Assembly (NCBI GenBank): GCA_002104985.1 | Contig: MCGO01000001.1 | Location: forward strand, 248,001-312,000 | Origin: Rhizoclosmatium globosum | Taxonomy: Eukaryota; Chytridiomycota; Chytridiomycetes; Chytridiales; Chytriomycetaceae | Direction: 5' to 3' | Length of the DNA stretch: 64,000 nt | Shown here: positions 10,801-22,736 of the stretch, piece after piece | How the letters are laid out: each line of letters opens with the position of its first letter | Numbering within the stretch: position 1 is the first letter of the stretch | The notes under the pieces: model-generated | Database searches by the model: none | Seen by the model: only the letters and a program-made list of their open reading frames with translations | Told to the model about the DNA's origin: nothing | Position numbers and translations under genes: made by a program

Positions 10801-13578
10801 TCAGTGAACCCAACAGTGGATATGGTGAGTACATACCAAGCTTTTGAGGATCGTTTTGACCTCCAAAATAACATCGCCCACAGTCTTGTGTCCATCTTTG
10901 ATAGTAACTTTCACACTGGCAGATTCGGTGTCCGATACAAAGAATCGAATAGGACAGTCCCATGTCGGGTTATTCGATCGTTTGACAGCAGGCGTCGACC
11001 CACACACAGCCCACTCCTGTCCTCCATCAAGAGCTGTAACTTCTCCACGTAGAGTAGAAACACGTTGGCCAGGGAACTCTTTTCCACTATGAACAGTCAC
11101 GGTGAGGACTCCAGATGCTGTTGCGGGCGTCGCAGGAGCTTTCAACGTTTCAGTAGAGCCTCGCGTGGATATTTCGCTATTTTCAGGTTTGGTTGTCTTT
11201 GCAGCTGTCACGGCTTCCAAGGTCATGAGAGGCAAGTAAGCCATCTCCAAACGAACTTCGCCCAACGCCGGAGTCTTTTTCTTTTCTTTGTTTGGATTCA
11301 CGATCGAGTCCTTTGTAACGAGTGGATGCCACACGTCACTTCCCGATTCATCGTAAGGTGTTCCCCACTCAGTAACAAACGTTTCTCGCTCTTCGGGTGA
11401 CAAGTCTGGACCACTTGATAGCGATTTCGGAGGCTCGGGAGGTTGAACTTCAGGTTCAGGCGTTGGCGCAGTTTCTTTCTTTTTGGGAGCTGATGGCTCA
11501 TCAATTGTTGTCATACTGCCAGCCGAATCGGGTCGTGGTCCTCGCACTGGAGTCTCTTCGTTTGCATTTGGCCCAAGTTTTGAATCATCCAACAGTTTAA
11601 CCCATCGGGAAATACGCAAAGGAGCAACACATCCCATACTCTTGTCGCTACTCGCCTCATTGTCATCAAACACTTCCAATTCCAAAGAATCGACAGAGAC
11701 ATCTTCCTGAATCCATTGAATATGGGTATTCAAAACAGGAACGTAGAGAGTTTGGCCCCAATATGGATTCAAAGAATTAGCAATAGTTTTGGTACGCGCC
11801 ACTTCTTTTCCACCAAGACGGACGAGAACGTATGGATCCGAGATTCCAGCAAGTTCAAAGTTTTTGAGGTGTTTTGCTTCATGGAGTGTGATTTTCAGGA
11901 GACCAACAGGGACTTCAGCTCCAGTTCCGTTCATTATGGCATCAAGGTCAATAGTATTCTTTCGAGGTGTAACATATGAAGATAATGCTGACGCCACGAT
12001 TTGATTTAAAGAATTTTTAAGGCCAGGCATCTGTTGTGTCCAGAAGTCAGGAACAAAGCATAATTACGAATAATCACTCACATCCATCATATCAATCGCT
12101 TTGAGAGGTCGCAACGAAAAGTCCACTATGGGAGTTTCGGTGAAACAATATTCGATTTTGCTAACGTGAGGGTATTTGGAGACGAACTTCAATTCGAGGC
12201 GCAGGTTGCCACGGAACTCAAGATGTTCCACAACGACCGGAATCGGAATCGCCAAAGGACCCAACACTCCCATTCCTGTGTGATGGTTTAGTTGTTGTTG
12301 GAGAAGGGCAAGGATCAAGAGTTCAATTCTTACCGAACTTGGCCTTAATTTCAATCTTCGAGTGCCGCACATTTCCACGTTCTCTATCCCTCTTCGATAC
12401 ACCATCTTCATCGACAGGCACAAATAAGAGACCCCATTCCATGATGAGAGTATCATCAGACCGTTGGACCATAGTTTTGATTTGATCTATCCGCGGGGCT
12501 TCTGATCCAAGAGTAAAGATTGTGAGTGATAGATCGTCGAGGAACGAGGGTTTTGAGGAATAAAGGGTCTGATCGATGGAGGATTTAAGGGATGCAGATA
12601 GACCAGGTTCGTATTGCAGCCAGAAATTGCGAAGGAATTGGTTGAACCATTCAACAGTTTCGACATCCGTTTCGAGCTATCAGAATGAGTATGCCCAGAT
12701 TGTGAGTATTTCAGGTGCACGAAACGCGTAAAATTCATATCACCTTCTTGAGACCAAGTATCCTTGATGCTTCTACTTCCACCTTGCCTTTGATTCGTTG
12801 CATATTTCGGCGGTAGGCGCCATTGACAAAGAACATTGCAACAAAGACCCAACCGATTCTAAGTGACCGCGTCAGAACAATGTTGAACAAATAAAGAGTC
12901 GAGGAATACGATACCCGAGTTGCCAGTATCCAACGAACCAGGCAAAGAAGATGGCAACAGTGATGTAGAGCGTGTTCATGATAGCCTCCCAGTGGATGAT
13001 GCCGTCAAGTGAAGCCTTTACACCATCGATTTGCGCGTCAAACACAGCCTTGTGTCGAACGAGCGTCTTAAGGGTCGCATGAAGAAACGACGGCACTGGC
13101 TGTTCTTCGGCGAGAGTGAATCCAGTCAAGGCAAAGACAGCCGCGCGCGCCGAGGCCTGGGCGTCTTCTTCTTGTTCGGTTGTTGTTGTTGTTGTTGAGT
13201 CTTTGAGCGAGTCCGCGAGTGCCTGAGTTGCAATGACTGTCTGGGTTGCGGCGCGGAATTTGTCTGAGGCGGTCAGGTCGTTCAAGTTGTTGCTGTTGTT
13301 GTCCGGGCGCAGCTGCTCGGCCGTGCGCCGTTTGGCCATGGCGAGTTGCGCAATCAGCCGCATTTTGGTTGCTTTTGATTGGTCGAGTAGTTGCGGTGGT
13401 GGTGGTGGTTTCGACAGCAGTGGTGAGTCACTCATTTGCTGTTCAACCCAAAGAACTCACCATCGCTGCCTGCTGCGGTTGCGGCGGCTTTGAACCGGTT
13501 CTTTGCCGCTACTCCACTGTCTATTTCGGCTGATCCTACACTTGGGCTTCCTCCAGAAGTGTCTTCAGGCTCTGACAT
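7873..13578 (-). CDS. tricalbin-like ER-plasma membrane tether (SMP + six C2 domains)
   Basis: Eleven exons: 13461-13578, 12915-13371, 12744-12858, 12334-12676, 12082-12275, 10837-12030, 10271-10779, 9652-10223, 9202-9597, 8458-9147, 7873-8408, summing to 1707 in-frame residues. A hydrophobic hairpin lies near 190-230 (MNTLYITVAIFFAWFVGYW..), then an SMP lipid-transfer domain (ETVEWFNQFLRNFW onward). Six C2 domains follow; C2-1, -3, -5 and -6 keep Asp pairs such as GISDPYV, RKSDPYA, GTSDPY and GEADPYV, while C2-2 and C2-4 have lost most calcium ligands. Yeast tricalbins usually have three to five C2 domains. Role: cortical ER tether and lipid exchange. The first exon is uncertain: a simpler start at 13435 skips the 89-nt first intron. 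The 10224-10270 intron could instead be 10232-10272. Confidence 0.9.
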
Positions 13579-13761
13579 AATTGGTGCCAAGAGGGGAACT
13601 TTTTTCAAACACTGTTTCCAAAAAGAACAGCCGTAAAGAAAGCAGGTGCCAAAGAGTATATTGTATGAGTACAGATGAATATTATATCTAATTCACGATT
13701 TCTTTGTTGCTCGATGCAAGGTATTAGCAATACAGAACAATGTATCATATCTGATGTCAGT

Positions 13762-13834
13762 GGTTTCTTAGTGTAGTGGTCATCACGTTCCCTTCACACG
13801 GGAGAGGTCACGAGTTCGATCCTCGTAGAAACCA
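13762..13834 (+). tRNA. tRNA-Val(CAC)
   Basis: A 73-nt intronless cloverleaf. Acceptor GGTTTCT pairs perfectly with AGAAACC, the anticodon arm TTCCC/GGGAG carries the loop TTCACAC with anticodon CAC, and the T arm is ACGAG-TTCGATC-CTCGT. A box (TAGTGTAGTGG) and B box (GTTCGATCC) are intact. Confidence 0.95.
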
Positions 13835-14102
13835 GCGTTTTCGAGGTTTTGGGGAGGTCTTGGATACGGAGTTCGTTGATTCATGAGGAATGAGGGACAA
13901 AGTGCAAGGGCAGAGGGACAGCATAGAGGGCAGTCCAATGTTACAGAATATAGCAAGTATCAGAGAGTTGTTACGTCGCCGTTCTGATCGCCGCCATGCA
14001 GTGAGCTGACTTGTGGTTCAAACCTTTTGACCCATCAACTTCAAATTCAATCTTCATAACATTTAAATGAGAGTATATTGATGATTTCAAGTTAAATTCG
14101 TC
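13835..14102. other. intergenic, nothing recognised
   Basis: No open frame above noise. A GGTTCAAACC at 14015-14024 resembles a B box but has no cloverleaf around it. Confidence 0.6.
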
Positions 14103-15315
14103 TCACTTCGAGATGGCATCTGGATACCAAGCCTCTGCAACTTGCTTGTGGCTTCGCAGAAATGTTCTCCATGCCACCATACCATGCTCCTCCTCCTTCT
14201 TTGGGAACATATCGCCTTTTGGTACATCGCAAACAATATCTTGTCCTTGGCGGGCTGACGTCCAAATGTTTCGCACCTCCCCGTCAATCTCGGCTTCTTC
14301 CAACGGTTCCATTTTTACATTCAGAGCTGGTAAAGCGAACCAAGCTACTGAAAAACGCGTCTCCTGTGCATCTACTCGCGATACAACGCGATGTGTTGCA
14401 GCTTGAAACAATCCTCTAGTCACGTATTCCACTTGTTGACCAAAGTTGAATACAATTGCTCCTTCAATATACTCCACAGGTAACCAATTCCCGTCGAAAT
14501 CTTGAACCTCGAGACCTGCAACTTCGGACGGCGACAGCAGTGTCATCCAACCACTGTCTTTGTGGGCGCCTACTCCTTGTTCACTACCCTTCTCTCGCTC
14601 AATACCATCAACGATGTCTCCAACAGGGTATCGAATTGTCTTCATACGTGCATATGGCAAGGCACCTTGACCGCAAACATCCACAACGCCTCCTCCCTCA
14701 CCATCTAAAAACTTTAGCAACCTTCCTTTCTCAACACCAAGCGCAGCTTCTAACGCAGTAGTCAATTGACGACAAGTTTCTGTCGACTGGTTGAACCAAT
14801 CCGTCACAATAGCTGCATGTCCTTCCAAAACTTCGTCATCAAGGAATTGGTTTGGACCGAGTAGGTTCAGGTACGGAAATTTCGTGAGTAGTTCTGGGTC
14901 TGTGAAGAATGCGGACTCGGAATACGGGCCGTAATCAACCTGGTCCCGCATATCCTGCTTATAGAGCGTCGTTTCGTCACCGAATTGGCAGAAACCGCGG
15001 AAGTGACGGGACTTTGCCATGTCGATTTGTTTGCGCGTTTCGATTGGTAATGCAAAGAATCGATGGACAAGGTCAAACATCTTCCTGTGAGCCACGGTTA
15101 TTCCAAATCTAGGACACGGCCACTACTGTTTTAACTTACGCCCTACGAGTCGGGTCGGATAGGGGAGAGTTGTGGAGGTAGAAGAAACCGAGACCTGATG
15201 CTGCTCTTCGGATTGCAGCAACAAATTGCTGCGAAGATGGCGAGTCTGGCGAGTGAGGCTGCCAGAGAGAGAAGTCAATGTGGTATTCGGAGAGAGCGGC
15301 GAGGGTGCGGGTCAT
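14103..15315 (-). CDS. 2-oxoglutarate/Fe(II) dioxygenase, isopenicillin N synthase-like
   Basis: Exons 15140-15315 and 14103-15084 (55-nt intron) give 385 residues. An N-terminal DIOX_N part (FVAAIRRAASGLGFFYLHN) precedes the jelly-roll core with iron ligands H and D in GVGAHKDSGWMTLL and the distal His in AATHRVVSR. The 2OG-binding Arg-x-Ser is RFS in ETRFSVAWF. The set is complete, so it should be a soluble oxidase acting on a small molecule. Relatives in plants make gibberellins or ethylene, and in fungi they act in secondary metabolism or nucleobase oxidation; the substrate is not evident here. No biosynthetic cluster surrounds it. Confidence 0.88.
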
Positions 15316-15580
15316 TGTCGATCACAACTGGTCAACGTAAACTTTGTGCTTTGCATTGCGTCATCTTCACGGTTGTCCCTCCCAAATTGGATTATAATCA
15401 TTTCCAAACGAATGAAATAACTGAATAAAAATTCCTGAAATTAGAACTAAACCTACATTGAAAGAGAGAGGAGAACTGCGATGAATATTGGCTAGACACA
15501 AGATCGAGTTAGTAAACCGCGTGTTGAATATTCATATGAAGCGAGGTAAATGGGCTCTTCAGTATTCTCAAATAATCTGA

Positions 15581-15617
15581 AACCCTGAAGTCCAAACCCT
15601 GAACCCTAAACCCTAAT
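15581..15617 (+). repeat. short CCCTAAA-like (telomere-type) interstitial repeat
   Basis: AACCCTGAAGTCCAAACCCT is followed by GAACCCTAAACCCTAAT: two perfect and three degenerate CCCTAAA-like units. It sits 6 bp before the upstream ATG at 15623 and about 110 bp before the ABC transporter start. It may be a telo-box-like promoter element or a scar; too short to be a telomere. Confidence 0.6.
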
Positions 15618-15622
15618 TACAA

Positions 15623-15727
15623 ATGCAAAGGGAGATGGATGCCAAATTCGTTGTTCAAGACGATTTTCCGCCAATTAGTAGCGGAGAAACTGCATCAGAA
15701 AAGGAGCTCCATCCATTGAAGCCATAA
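15623..15727 (+). promoter_or_regulatory. 34-codon upstream ORF ending in TAATG overlap with the ABC transporter start
   Basis: The first ATG after the telomere-like repeat opens a 34-codon frame whose TAA (15725-15727) shares its last A with the ATG at 15727. Such an overlap permits termination-reinitiation. The alternative is that one base is missing here and the frame is simply the transporter N-terminus, because the two frames differ by one and other genes in this window show that kind of break. Confidence 0.45.
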
Positions 15728-18602
15728 TGTCGCTGTGCTCATCTGCTCCAACAAGTTACAACCCGTTCTTGCTCAACGGCCCAAGAGTCAATGGCAAGGA
15801 CTGGATTCTTCCCACTGCCGCTGAACTTCGGCCCTTCAACCTCACTGCTGGGCCAAAGCCCGGTTATGGATGCTTCAAATGTCCAGACAGTCCAATCGGT
15901 ATTCCAATGCTCTCAAACACCTCGTCGAATGCACCAAGAACAATCGAGACCTTGTGTCCACGAGGTTTCTTTTGTCCTTATCTTGACGTTTCAAACCCTG
16001 TGACTTGGCCAGTGTATTGCGAGCCTTCTGCGGAATGCCTGTTTAGACGTTTGGGGACTGGGGAGCTCTGTGATAGTCCGCAAGGTTACTACGAGCCTTA
16101 TGTGTGTCCAGGTGGTTTCTATTGTCCAACTGCCAAGGAAATCGTTGTATGGTGAGTGATTCATGGTACATAGTTACAAGCATCTAATATGTGATTTGTG
16201 ATCAGTCCTGCAGGATCCTACTGTTTAACTGGTAGCTCAGCCCCGGTCAAGTGCATGTTTGGAAGCTACTGTCCAACCGGAAGCGCAGTTGAAAAGCACT
16301 ACGGATTTCTTCTTCTCGTTGTTGCGATTGATGTGCTCATTGCTGCTATCTTCTTGTTTTACCGCCTTCGCGAACTCAAGGCGAACAATGAGCCAATCTC
16401 AGCTTTGATTCCGTACGCTTTGCAAAAGGCATACATCGACTTCTCCAACAGGTACCTCAAAAAGAAAGAATATGAGAAAACTCCTACCTCGGAGATTGAT
16501 ACTCGGACTTTGATTCCTGTTCAAGCCATCAAAAACGATACAATTTCAAAGAATATTTCTATTCTTACGGAGGGATTCAAGAAGGGGCTCGAGGGACATG
16601 AGAGCCTGAGGATGGATTTCAAGTTCGAAGGCCTGTCCTTGAAACTTGCAACTGGTAAACAGATTTTGAAGGGGGTATCTGGAGAAATCAAATCTGGTCG
16701 TATGACCGCCATTATGGGTCCTTCTGGTATGTTATATTTCGGTTTTGCTTATTACACAACTCTGACTTCAATTTTTTAAGGGGCCGGAAAGACTACTTTC
16801 ATGAACGTACTGATGGGAAAAGTTTCAAGAACTGATGGAACGCTTCGCATCAATGACGTTGTTGCCGAGATGGAAAAGTATCGCAAGATTATTGGTTACG
16901 TTCCCCAAGACGATATTATGATTCCAGAGTTGACTGTCCGCGAAAACATTTTGTACTCTGCTCGTATTCGTTTGCCACAGACCTGGTCTAACAAGGAGGT
17001 CGAAGATCATGTTGATTCGTTGTTAAAGGCGTTAAAGTGAGATGTTGTGTAATTTTAGCCCATCCTTACTAATGCCTGTCGCTTAGTTTGGCCCATGTTG
17101 CGAATTCTCGCATTGGAAGCACGTTAGATCGTGGAATCTCTGGAGGTCAGAGAAAGCGTGTGAATATTGGACTAGAATTAGCAGCGGGTAAGTTCCTCAC
17201 TTGTTACTGCGCACGCCTAATTTTCATCTCTCGTTTACAGCACCCCTTTCAATTTTCCTGGACGAGCCGACTTCAGGTCTTGATTCCACTGCAGCCTTGG
17301 ATGCCATCAACATCATGTCTTCTATTTCTCGTCTTGGACTCACTATCGTAGCAGTTATTCACCAACCGCGTCTCGAAATCTTTGAAGCGTTCGATGATGT
17401 GCTTATGATTGCTCCCGGTGGTCTTACTGCCTACATCGGACCAGTTGACGGCGTCCAACAATACTTTGAAAGCCTGGGCTTCGTATTTGACAGCAGACTC
17501 AATCCAGCAGATGTACTCATGGACATTCTTTCTGGTCGAGGAGAATTACAACCTGGTGTACCACTTGAACGTCAGCATGTGAGCAACATTGTACAACAAT
17601 GGATTCAACATTCGCAAAGCAAAGAAGCTCTTCTAGCGAGTCAAAAGATTGATTCCCATGAGAACAATGTCGCTGCTTTATCTGCTATGTCCGATGTCAT
17701 CTCGAAGCGTGGTGCATCCTTTACTCGACAGGTTATTCTGGCTCACAATCGCTCAATCCTTCAGCAAACTCGACTTATTGGCGCGTTTGTGATGGAATCA
17801 TTTTTGGGAGCTCTTACTGGTCTCATGATTGGCATGAGTTCACCTGAGGGCGAGGCATATCGCGGAATCTTCGTGGCTCCTTTCACACTGATTTCAGGCG
17901 AACAAGATGCTGTATATTTGGCGCTTCTGGGAATGATTAACGGTATTGTCATTGCTCTTGTTGGTGCTCCACCAGCTGTCAAGGTCTTTGGTGAGGAAAT
18001 GGCAATTTATTATCGCGAAGCTGCTGCTGGACACAACAAGCTAGCATACTTTATCGTAAGTGGAATAAGTATAGAAAATAATTAAGGCGCTTATGATTAC
18101 TTAGGGCAAAAACATCTCAATCATTTTCAGAATTGCTATGGCTGCTGCACACTTTTCTGCTGTTTATTACCTGATGTCCCATCCTCCTATCAACCTTGGA
18201 CTTCAATATGGCGCAATGTTCCTCAACTTCTTTGGAATTTATGGGCTGTCGATGATTGTGTCTATGTTGGTTCGCCGCGAAAATGCTCCACTTATGGGTG
18301 TCACATCTGGAATGATTTTGGGAGTGCTCTGTGGGTTCGCACCAACAATTAAAGAGGCCGCTGAACAAGGCACTCTATGGATTTACGCGCTTGGAACAAA
18401 CAGATGGGCCTCGGAAGCGCTGTTTGAATCTTGGATCGAGCAATATATTGATGTGTTTGACACAAGCATTCCAAACGATCACTTTGGCTATGAATTGGGA
18501 CGATCCACTCGAAACTTGTTGTTGATGGTTGTAGTGGCTCTGGGATATCGTGTGATTGCCTTCATTCTTATGGTGTGCTTGAATAGGGACAAGCAAAAGT
18601 AA
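15727..18602 (+). CDS. ABCG-type half transporter with Cys-rich ectodomain (Adp1-like layout)
   Basis: Six exons (15727-16151, 16206-16726, 16781-17036, 17087-17187, 17241-18055, 18105-18602) give 871 residues. Order: Cys-rich ectodomain with C.GG.YCP and C.AGSYC repeats (about 30-185), one membrane helix (FLLLVVAIDVLIAAIFLFYR), an ATPase domain, then a C-terminal ABC2 domain of about six helices. ATPase motifs: Walker A GPSGAGKTT (codon split by an intron), signature SGGQRKRVNIG, Walker B IFLDEPTSGLD, H-loop VIHQP. Yeast Adp1 and its relatives share this ectodomain-helix-ABC-TM order. ABCG half transporters work as dimers and export lipids or drugs; the cargo here is unknown. No clear signal peptide is seen at the chosen start. 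Confidence 0.92.
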
Positions 18603-18703
18603 TTTGATTTTTTTCCTCGTATGATTTTTGTTTAGTCTTTCTCATATTATTGCTGCTAAAAAATAGTATTACAATATTTATTTGATGAGCTGGTAGACTG
18701 AGG

Positions 18704-20341
18704 TTACAAATGTGAGACAACCAATGGACCTTTGACTGTAACTCCATCCAAGGACTCCAAACCTTCGCCATCATACGTCAACAATGGACTTAACTCGACA
18801 TCTCCAATGGCAGTACCTCCAGCGGCCTCAATAAATCGTTTGTGTTGCGCCAGAATATCAGCACGAGACGTTTCGGGTGAATCTCCGTCTTTGCAACCAC
18901 TTGCATTCTTCAAAGGGCTGAACTCCTCCTTTCTTGCGGTCTCCAACACAGCCATTCTCTCAACGAAAGGAAACACATCGAATATAAAGAGTTCCAGCTT
19001 AATTCCATTGTTGGTCGTAGGAATAACGAGCTCCCCAGTTTTCATATCAATGTGCTTGATCTTCTTTTTGGCGACATGAAACTCCAGGGTTTGCTCCATT
19101 TCATCAATGCTGTTGAGGAATTCTGTGGTATAGAAATGATTCGCAATGTTTGCTGCATTGTATGTCAGGGTCTTGCCGTCAGCATTGAGCTGGTTGGACA
19201 GTTCGAGTGGTATTTCACTGTATTCGACGACGGCAAACTTATTGTTTCGCAAGCAGACAACACCAACTGGCTCAGACGCACGTTGTTTCGGAACGACTTT
19301 GGCTCCACAATTCGCTTTCTTCGCGACGCAATAACCGATGAAGACAGGATCAGCAACTTTGACAAGACTGCAATTTGGTGACAGTTAATAAAATGCTGTC
19401 TAAAGGAATCAAACTCACCAATTATCAACGCAATAAGCGTGAACAAAAGGAATCGCTCGTCTGCCCAAGTCCGCCAACACACCTTCCCTCTTCAATGCTT
19501 TATAAATTCCACCATTTCCATCAGGGGCAGTTGCAAGAACGCCCTTGTCTTCCATCAGAATCTTGCCATCCATCCCAAAAGCTGGAAGAACTCCCTGATT
19601 GAAGAACATAACGTTTTCTTCCAACAGTCCAAAGAAGTTGTTATCTTTGAAGAAACATTCTGTGGCGGCACGAGTTGGACCCGATGTCATTACGTACCAA
19701 GGAATAATTCCCGTTCCTTGTGACTCTGGGTATGCATTTCGAGCAATTCTTTGAATAGATAAAATTCGCTCAGCTTGCAACTGGAAGAGAGACTTGTGTG
19801 AAGGCAAGTTTATATCGTAGCATCCTTTTGGGGCGGAAGAGCCAAGTCGAGTTCCTTGCCCGCCAGCAAGAAGAATGACAGCAACTTTTCCTTCTGCAAT
19901 CAGTTTCAGTCCAGTGGCTCTCCAATCCTTGATAGAATCTACTTCGCTCGGATTTATAGTTGAACTGAATGAATCTGCTGGCAATGGCTCGATGGAATTG
20001 CTGCAAGTTTGGGGGGATGTGGCTTTCGCAAAGATCCGATTGCAGCGATCAACATCAATATCCGCGAGCTGGGCGAGAAGAGACGCTTTGCCTTCCGAGC
20101 TCAAGGTATCGAAATACTGAAAGACATGTCCTTGTCCTGCATTGGTGAAGGTGGCCCGCAGTTGCTCTTCATTGGACAGTTTCTTGACGTTCTCTGTGGC
20201 AACCGCCGAGTTTACAACATTCGAGATATCAGGGAGGAACATTTGGTTGATTGGTTGGGTGATTGTTTGATTGATGAAAATCCATTTTGGTCTTGGGCCG
20301 TTTTTGAATGAGTTTGAGAGAGGTTCAAGTGTTTGTTCCAT
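18704..20341 (-). CDS. UAP1: UDP-N-acetylglucosamine pyrophosphorylase
   Basis: Exons 19419-20341 and 18704-19367 (51-nt intron) give 528 residues, close to yeast Qri1/Uap1. The nucleotide-binding loop is LLAGGQGTRLGSSAPKGCYD, followed by SLFQLQAERI, PWYVMTSGPT, FFNQGVLPA and a GNGGIYKAL loop. It makes UDP-GlcNAc from GlcNAc-1-P and UTP in the cytosol, feeding chitin, N-glycans and GPI anchors. A second in-frame ATG at MFLPDISN (33 codons in) could be the true start. Confidence 0.95.
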
Positions 20342-20558
20342 TTGAAACGAACTTCATTCGTCGAACATGAACGCCAAATCACTCAAAGACTTAAGGCAGC
20401 CGAACTTCTAACCGAACTTTCAAAAAGTAGCTTTTTCTTATGAGCAATGTATTTTAGACAACACAACTTGCATGGGAACTTATATGAAGCATAAAAACAA
20501 AGAATTCCAAGGTAATATTCTCCTCTCTCCTTGTTAATGAACAACTAACAGTATGCAA

Positions 20559-21654
20559 TTAACGTCGTGGTGGAGGGGGTGGAGGAGGTCTTGACTTTGA
20601 TCCAGCTCCTCCAATTGAAGAAACAGATCCGTGTCTGCCATATCCACCTCCTGCAGCACTCGCAATTTCACCTGGAAAGAGAGATGAGAAAGAAATAAAC
20701 TCGAATAAATGATTCGACTTATACCATTTGGATACAGCCTAATTGGTGGCAATTCCGTATGAAACCTCCATCGACCGTCTTGCTCAAATCCAGATTCGAC
20801 GTTAGATCCATATCCTGATGATTGCAGAGGCTTTTGCGGAGTTGGAGGTGGTCGATTGAACGCGGGAGACGGGGTACTCGTAGCAGTAGAGCCTCCAGGA
20901 CGTGGTGGAGGAGCTGGCGCGGATGAAGGAGTTGGGTTGGGTCTCGCAGGAGGAGCAGGGCCCGTTCGAGGTGGTGCTGGTGGTGGTGTGTTTTCTGTGG
21001 GACCACCGAATGAAGGGCGCTTTGGGGGAGTGGGTGGAACAAACGATTGTTGAGGCTGAGGAGGTGGAATATTGGCTCGTGAAGGGGGAGGAGGAGCATA
21101 AGATGATTGTTGGGATGGTGGAGGGATATTTGCTCGTGAGGGAGGAGGTGGTGCGCCACTACTTCCACCAGAGGGAGTTGATGGCTTTGCGGGAGTCACG
21201 GGAGGCTTTGGAACTGGGGCTGGCGACGAGCCTATATTTCGAATAAGCTTCCCTCTATTACTTTAGAGTTATTCAACGCACCAGGTCCACTTCCAGTCGA
21301 CTTTAACTTGGGCATTCCACCTGCAAAGAGACCTCCCATTCCACCTCCCATCGGTGGTCCTGATGATGATGGGGCACTACTTGCTGCACCTGAACCAGGA
21401 ACCTGCGGAGGTGGCATGCCTCCCATTCCTCCACCACTGCCACCTTTAGGAGCTGTGTAATTCTGTTAATATTTAACTACAGCAAACGAAGCTCGCGTAC
21501 CTTCGACGATTGGAGCTGATCGATCATTTGTCACTGTCTTTTTGAGTTTAGTCCCGCGTTCGATACTCTTCAGCAAGGCGGACGGCGCAGGAGCTGGTGG
21601 AGCGCTTGGACCTGCTGCTGGAGGAGGTGGTGGAGGTGGTGGACCAGGGGGCAT
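20559..21654 (-). CDS. VRP1: verprolin/WIP-family actin regulator
   Basis: Four exons (21501-21654, 21282-21452, 20725-21231, 20559-20671) give 314 residues, short for the family. A polyproline N-terminus leads into a WH2 motif (LLKSIERGTKLKKTV, the LKKT actin-binding core). A second, weaker WH2-like segment (GLFAGGMPKLKSTG) follows, then long proline-rich stretches with PPPPSRANIPPP repeats that suit SH3 and profilin partners. The C-terminal WGRWRFHTELPP-like segment (DGRWRFHTELPPIRLYP) matches the WASP-binding region. Role: couples WASP and Arp2/3 to cortical actin. It shares a 230-bp divergent promoter region with the RWD-like gene. Confidence 0.85.
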
Positions 21655-21884
21655 TTCAAAGATTTGTTTCGTGGGGACTTCTGGAAGAGACTGGCGAACT
21701 CAAACAGTGGCAACATTGCACAAGAAAGATAAGGAAACATTGAATTAAAATGTAATTTTATTGATATTGTTGCCTTTCTGTACTCTTGACCTGGACTCAC
21801 CTCACTGCTGCTTCTCTCACTCTTTTTTTTCTCCGAACTGAGCATCCAAGTGCCTCCAACGTCTCAACACACACGCAAACGACT

Positions 21885-22682
21885 ATGAGTTCCGCCAAAG
21901 ACGCCCTTAAAAGTGAATGCCAAGCTTTGAAGTCAGCAGACCCTTCAATTCCTTTCAAGCTTATCCCTTCAACCTCGGCAACAGCTCCATTCCCTCTCAC
22001 TCTCACCATCCGAGTTCCTCAACCTGAATCATGCCATATGTTTGATATCTTTGAACTCATCTTCAACCTCACAATTCCTTCATTCGATGCATACACGGCT
22101 ACAATCACCATGGATCATGCTCCTAATGGCATTGATAAGTCTCTTGCAGCGGGTATCCAGAAAGCAATTGCTGTAGAATACAAGAAGCTCAGTACGAAAA
22201 ACAAAGAGTCGTGGCGCTTGAAAGAGATTTGTGCGTTCGTTACAACAAACTACCGTCAGCTTATCATGTCCGTGAATGGAACTCTTGATGCATACATGGG
22301 AGAAGATGCGGAGGGCAAATCCATGCGCAGATGGGCACCATTGATTCTTCCTGAAGCCACAAAGCAAGAGACTGATGAAGAGGAACAGGCTCGCAAACAA
22401 AAGGAAGAAGAAGAAGCTGCCGAATACTGGCGTAGAAAGAAGCTTGAAGAGGAGGAAGCCGAGCTTGAGCGAAAGAGGAAAGAAGCTGAAGAGCGTCGGT
22501 TGGAAGCTGAACGAGACCCCTCCCTATTCGAGAAACCAAGACAGCTTTCAAAGAAGGAATTGGAGGAACGCGCAGCTGAACGAGACAAACAAGGAAAGCG
22601 GTTGAGAAAGACTGGACCAAACAAAACCAAGTTTGACCCTGAAGCTCATGCCGCCAGAAAGGAGGCACGAGGAGAGAAGTAG
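21885..22682 (+). CDS. RWD-like domain protein with charged coiled coil
   Basis: A single exon of 265 residues. Residues 1-125 look like an RWD fold: an N-terminal helix with CQALKSADPSIPFKLIP, beta strands (PLTLTIRVPQ, IFNLTIPSFDAYTATITM) and C-terminal helices (SWRLKEICAFVTTN). Residues 165-235 are a dense Glu/Lys/Arg coiled coil (RKQKEEEEAAEYWRRKKLE). The last 30 residues are basic. RWD domains bind partners in ubiquitin or GCN2-type pathways; the domain call is by eye and the job is unknown. The start is the first ATG, 33 codons inside a longer open frame. The stop is 54 bp before Ku80. Confidence 0.6.
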   Translation: MSSAKDALKSECQALKSADPSIPFKLIPSTSATAPFPLTLTIRVPQPESCHMFDIFELIFNLTIPSFDAYTATITMDHAPNGIDKSLAAGIQKAIAVEYKKLSTKNKESWRLKEICAFVTTNYRQLIMSVNGTLDAYMGEDAEGKSMRRWAPLILPEATKQETDEEEQARKQKEEEEAAEYWRRKKLEEEEAELERKRKEAEERRLEAERDPSLFEKPRQLSKKELEERAAERDKQGKRLRKTGPNKTKFDPEAHAARKEARGEK

Positions 22683-22736
22683 ATGAATTGTGATTAAAGA
22701 ATATTTCGTTCCTTTTCGCAATTAATTATCTTGAAA

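Noticed and set aside
14015..14024. B-box-like GGTTCAAACC as a tRNA or pol III relic
   Set aside because: No A box at the right distance and no arms can be drawn.
15581..15617. Subtelomeric position
   Set aside because: Only a few degenerate units, with ordinary genes on both sides for tens of kb.
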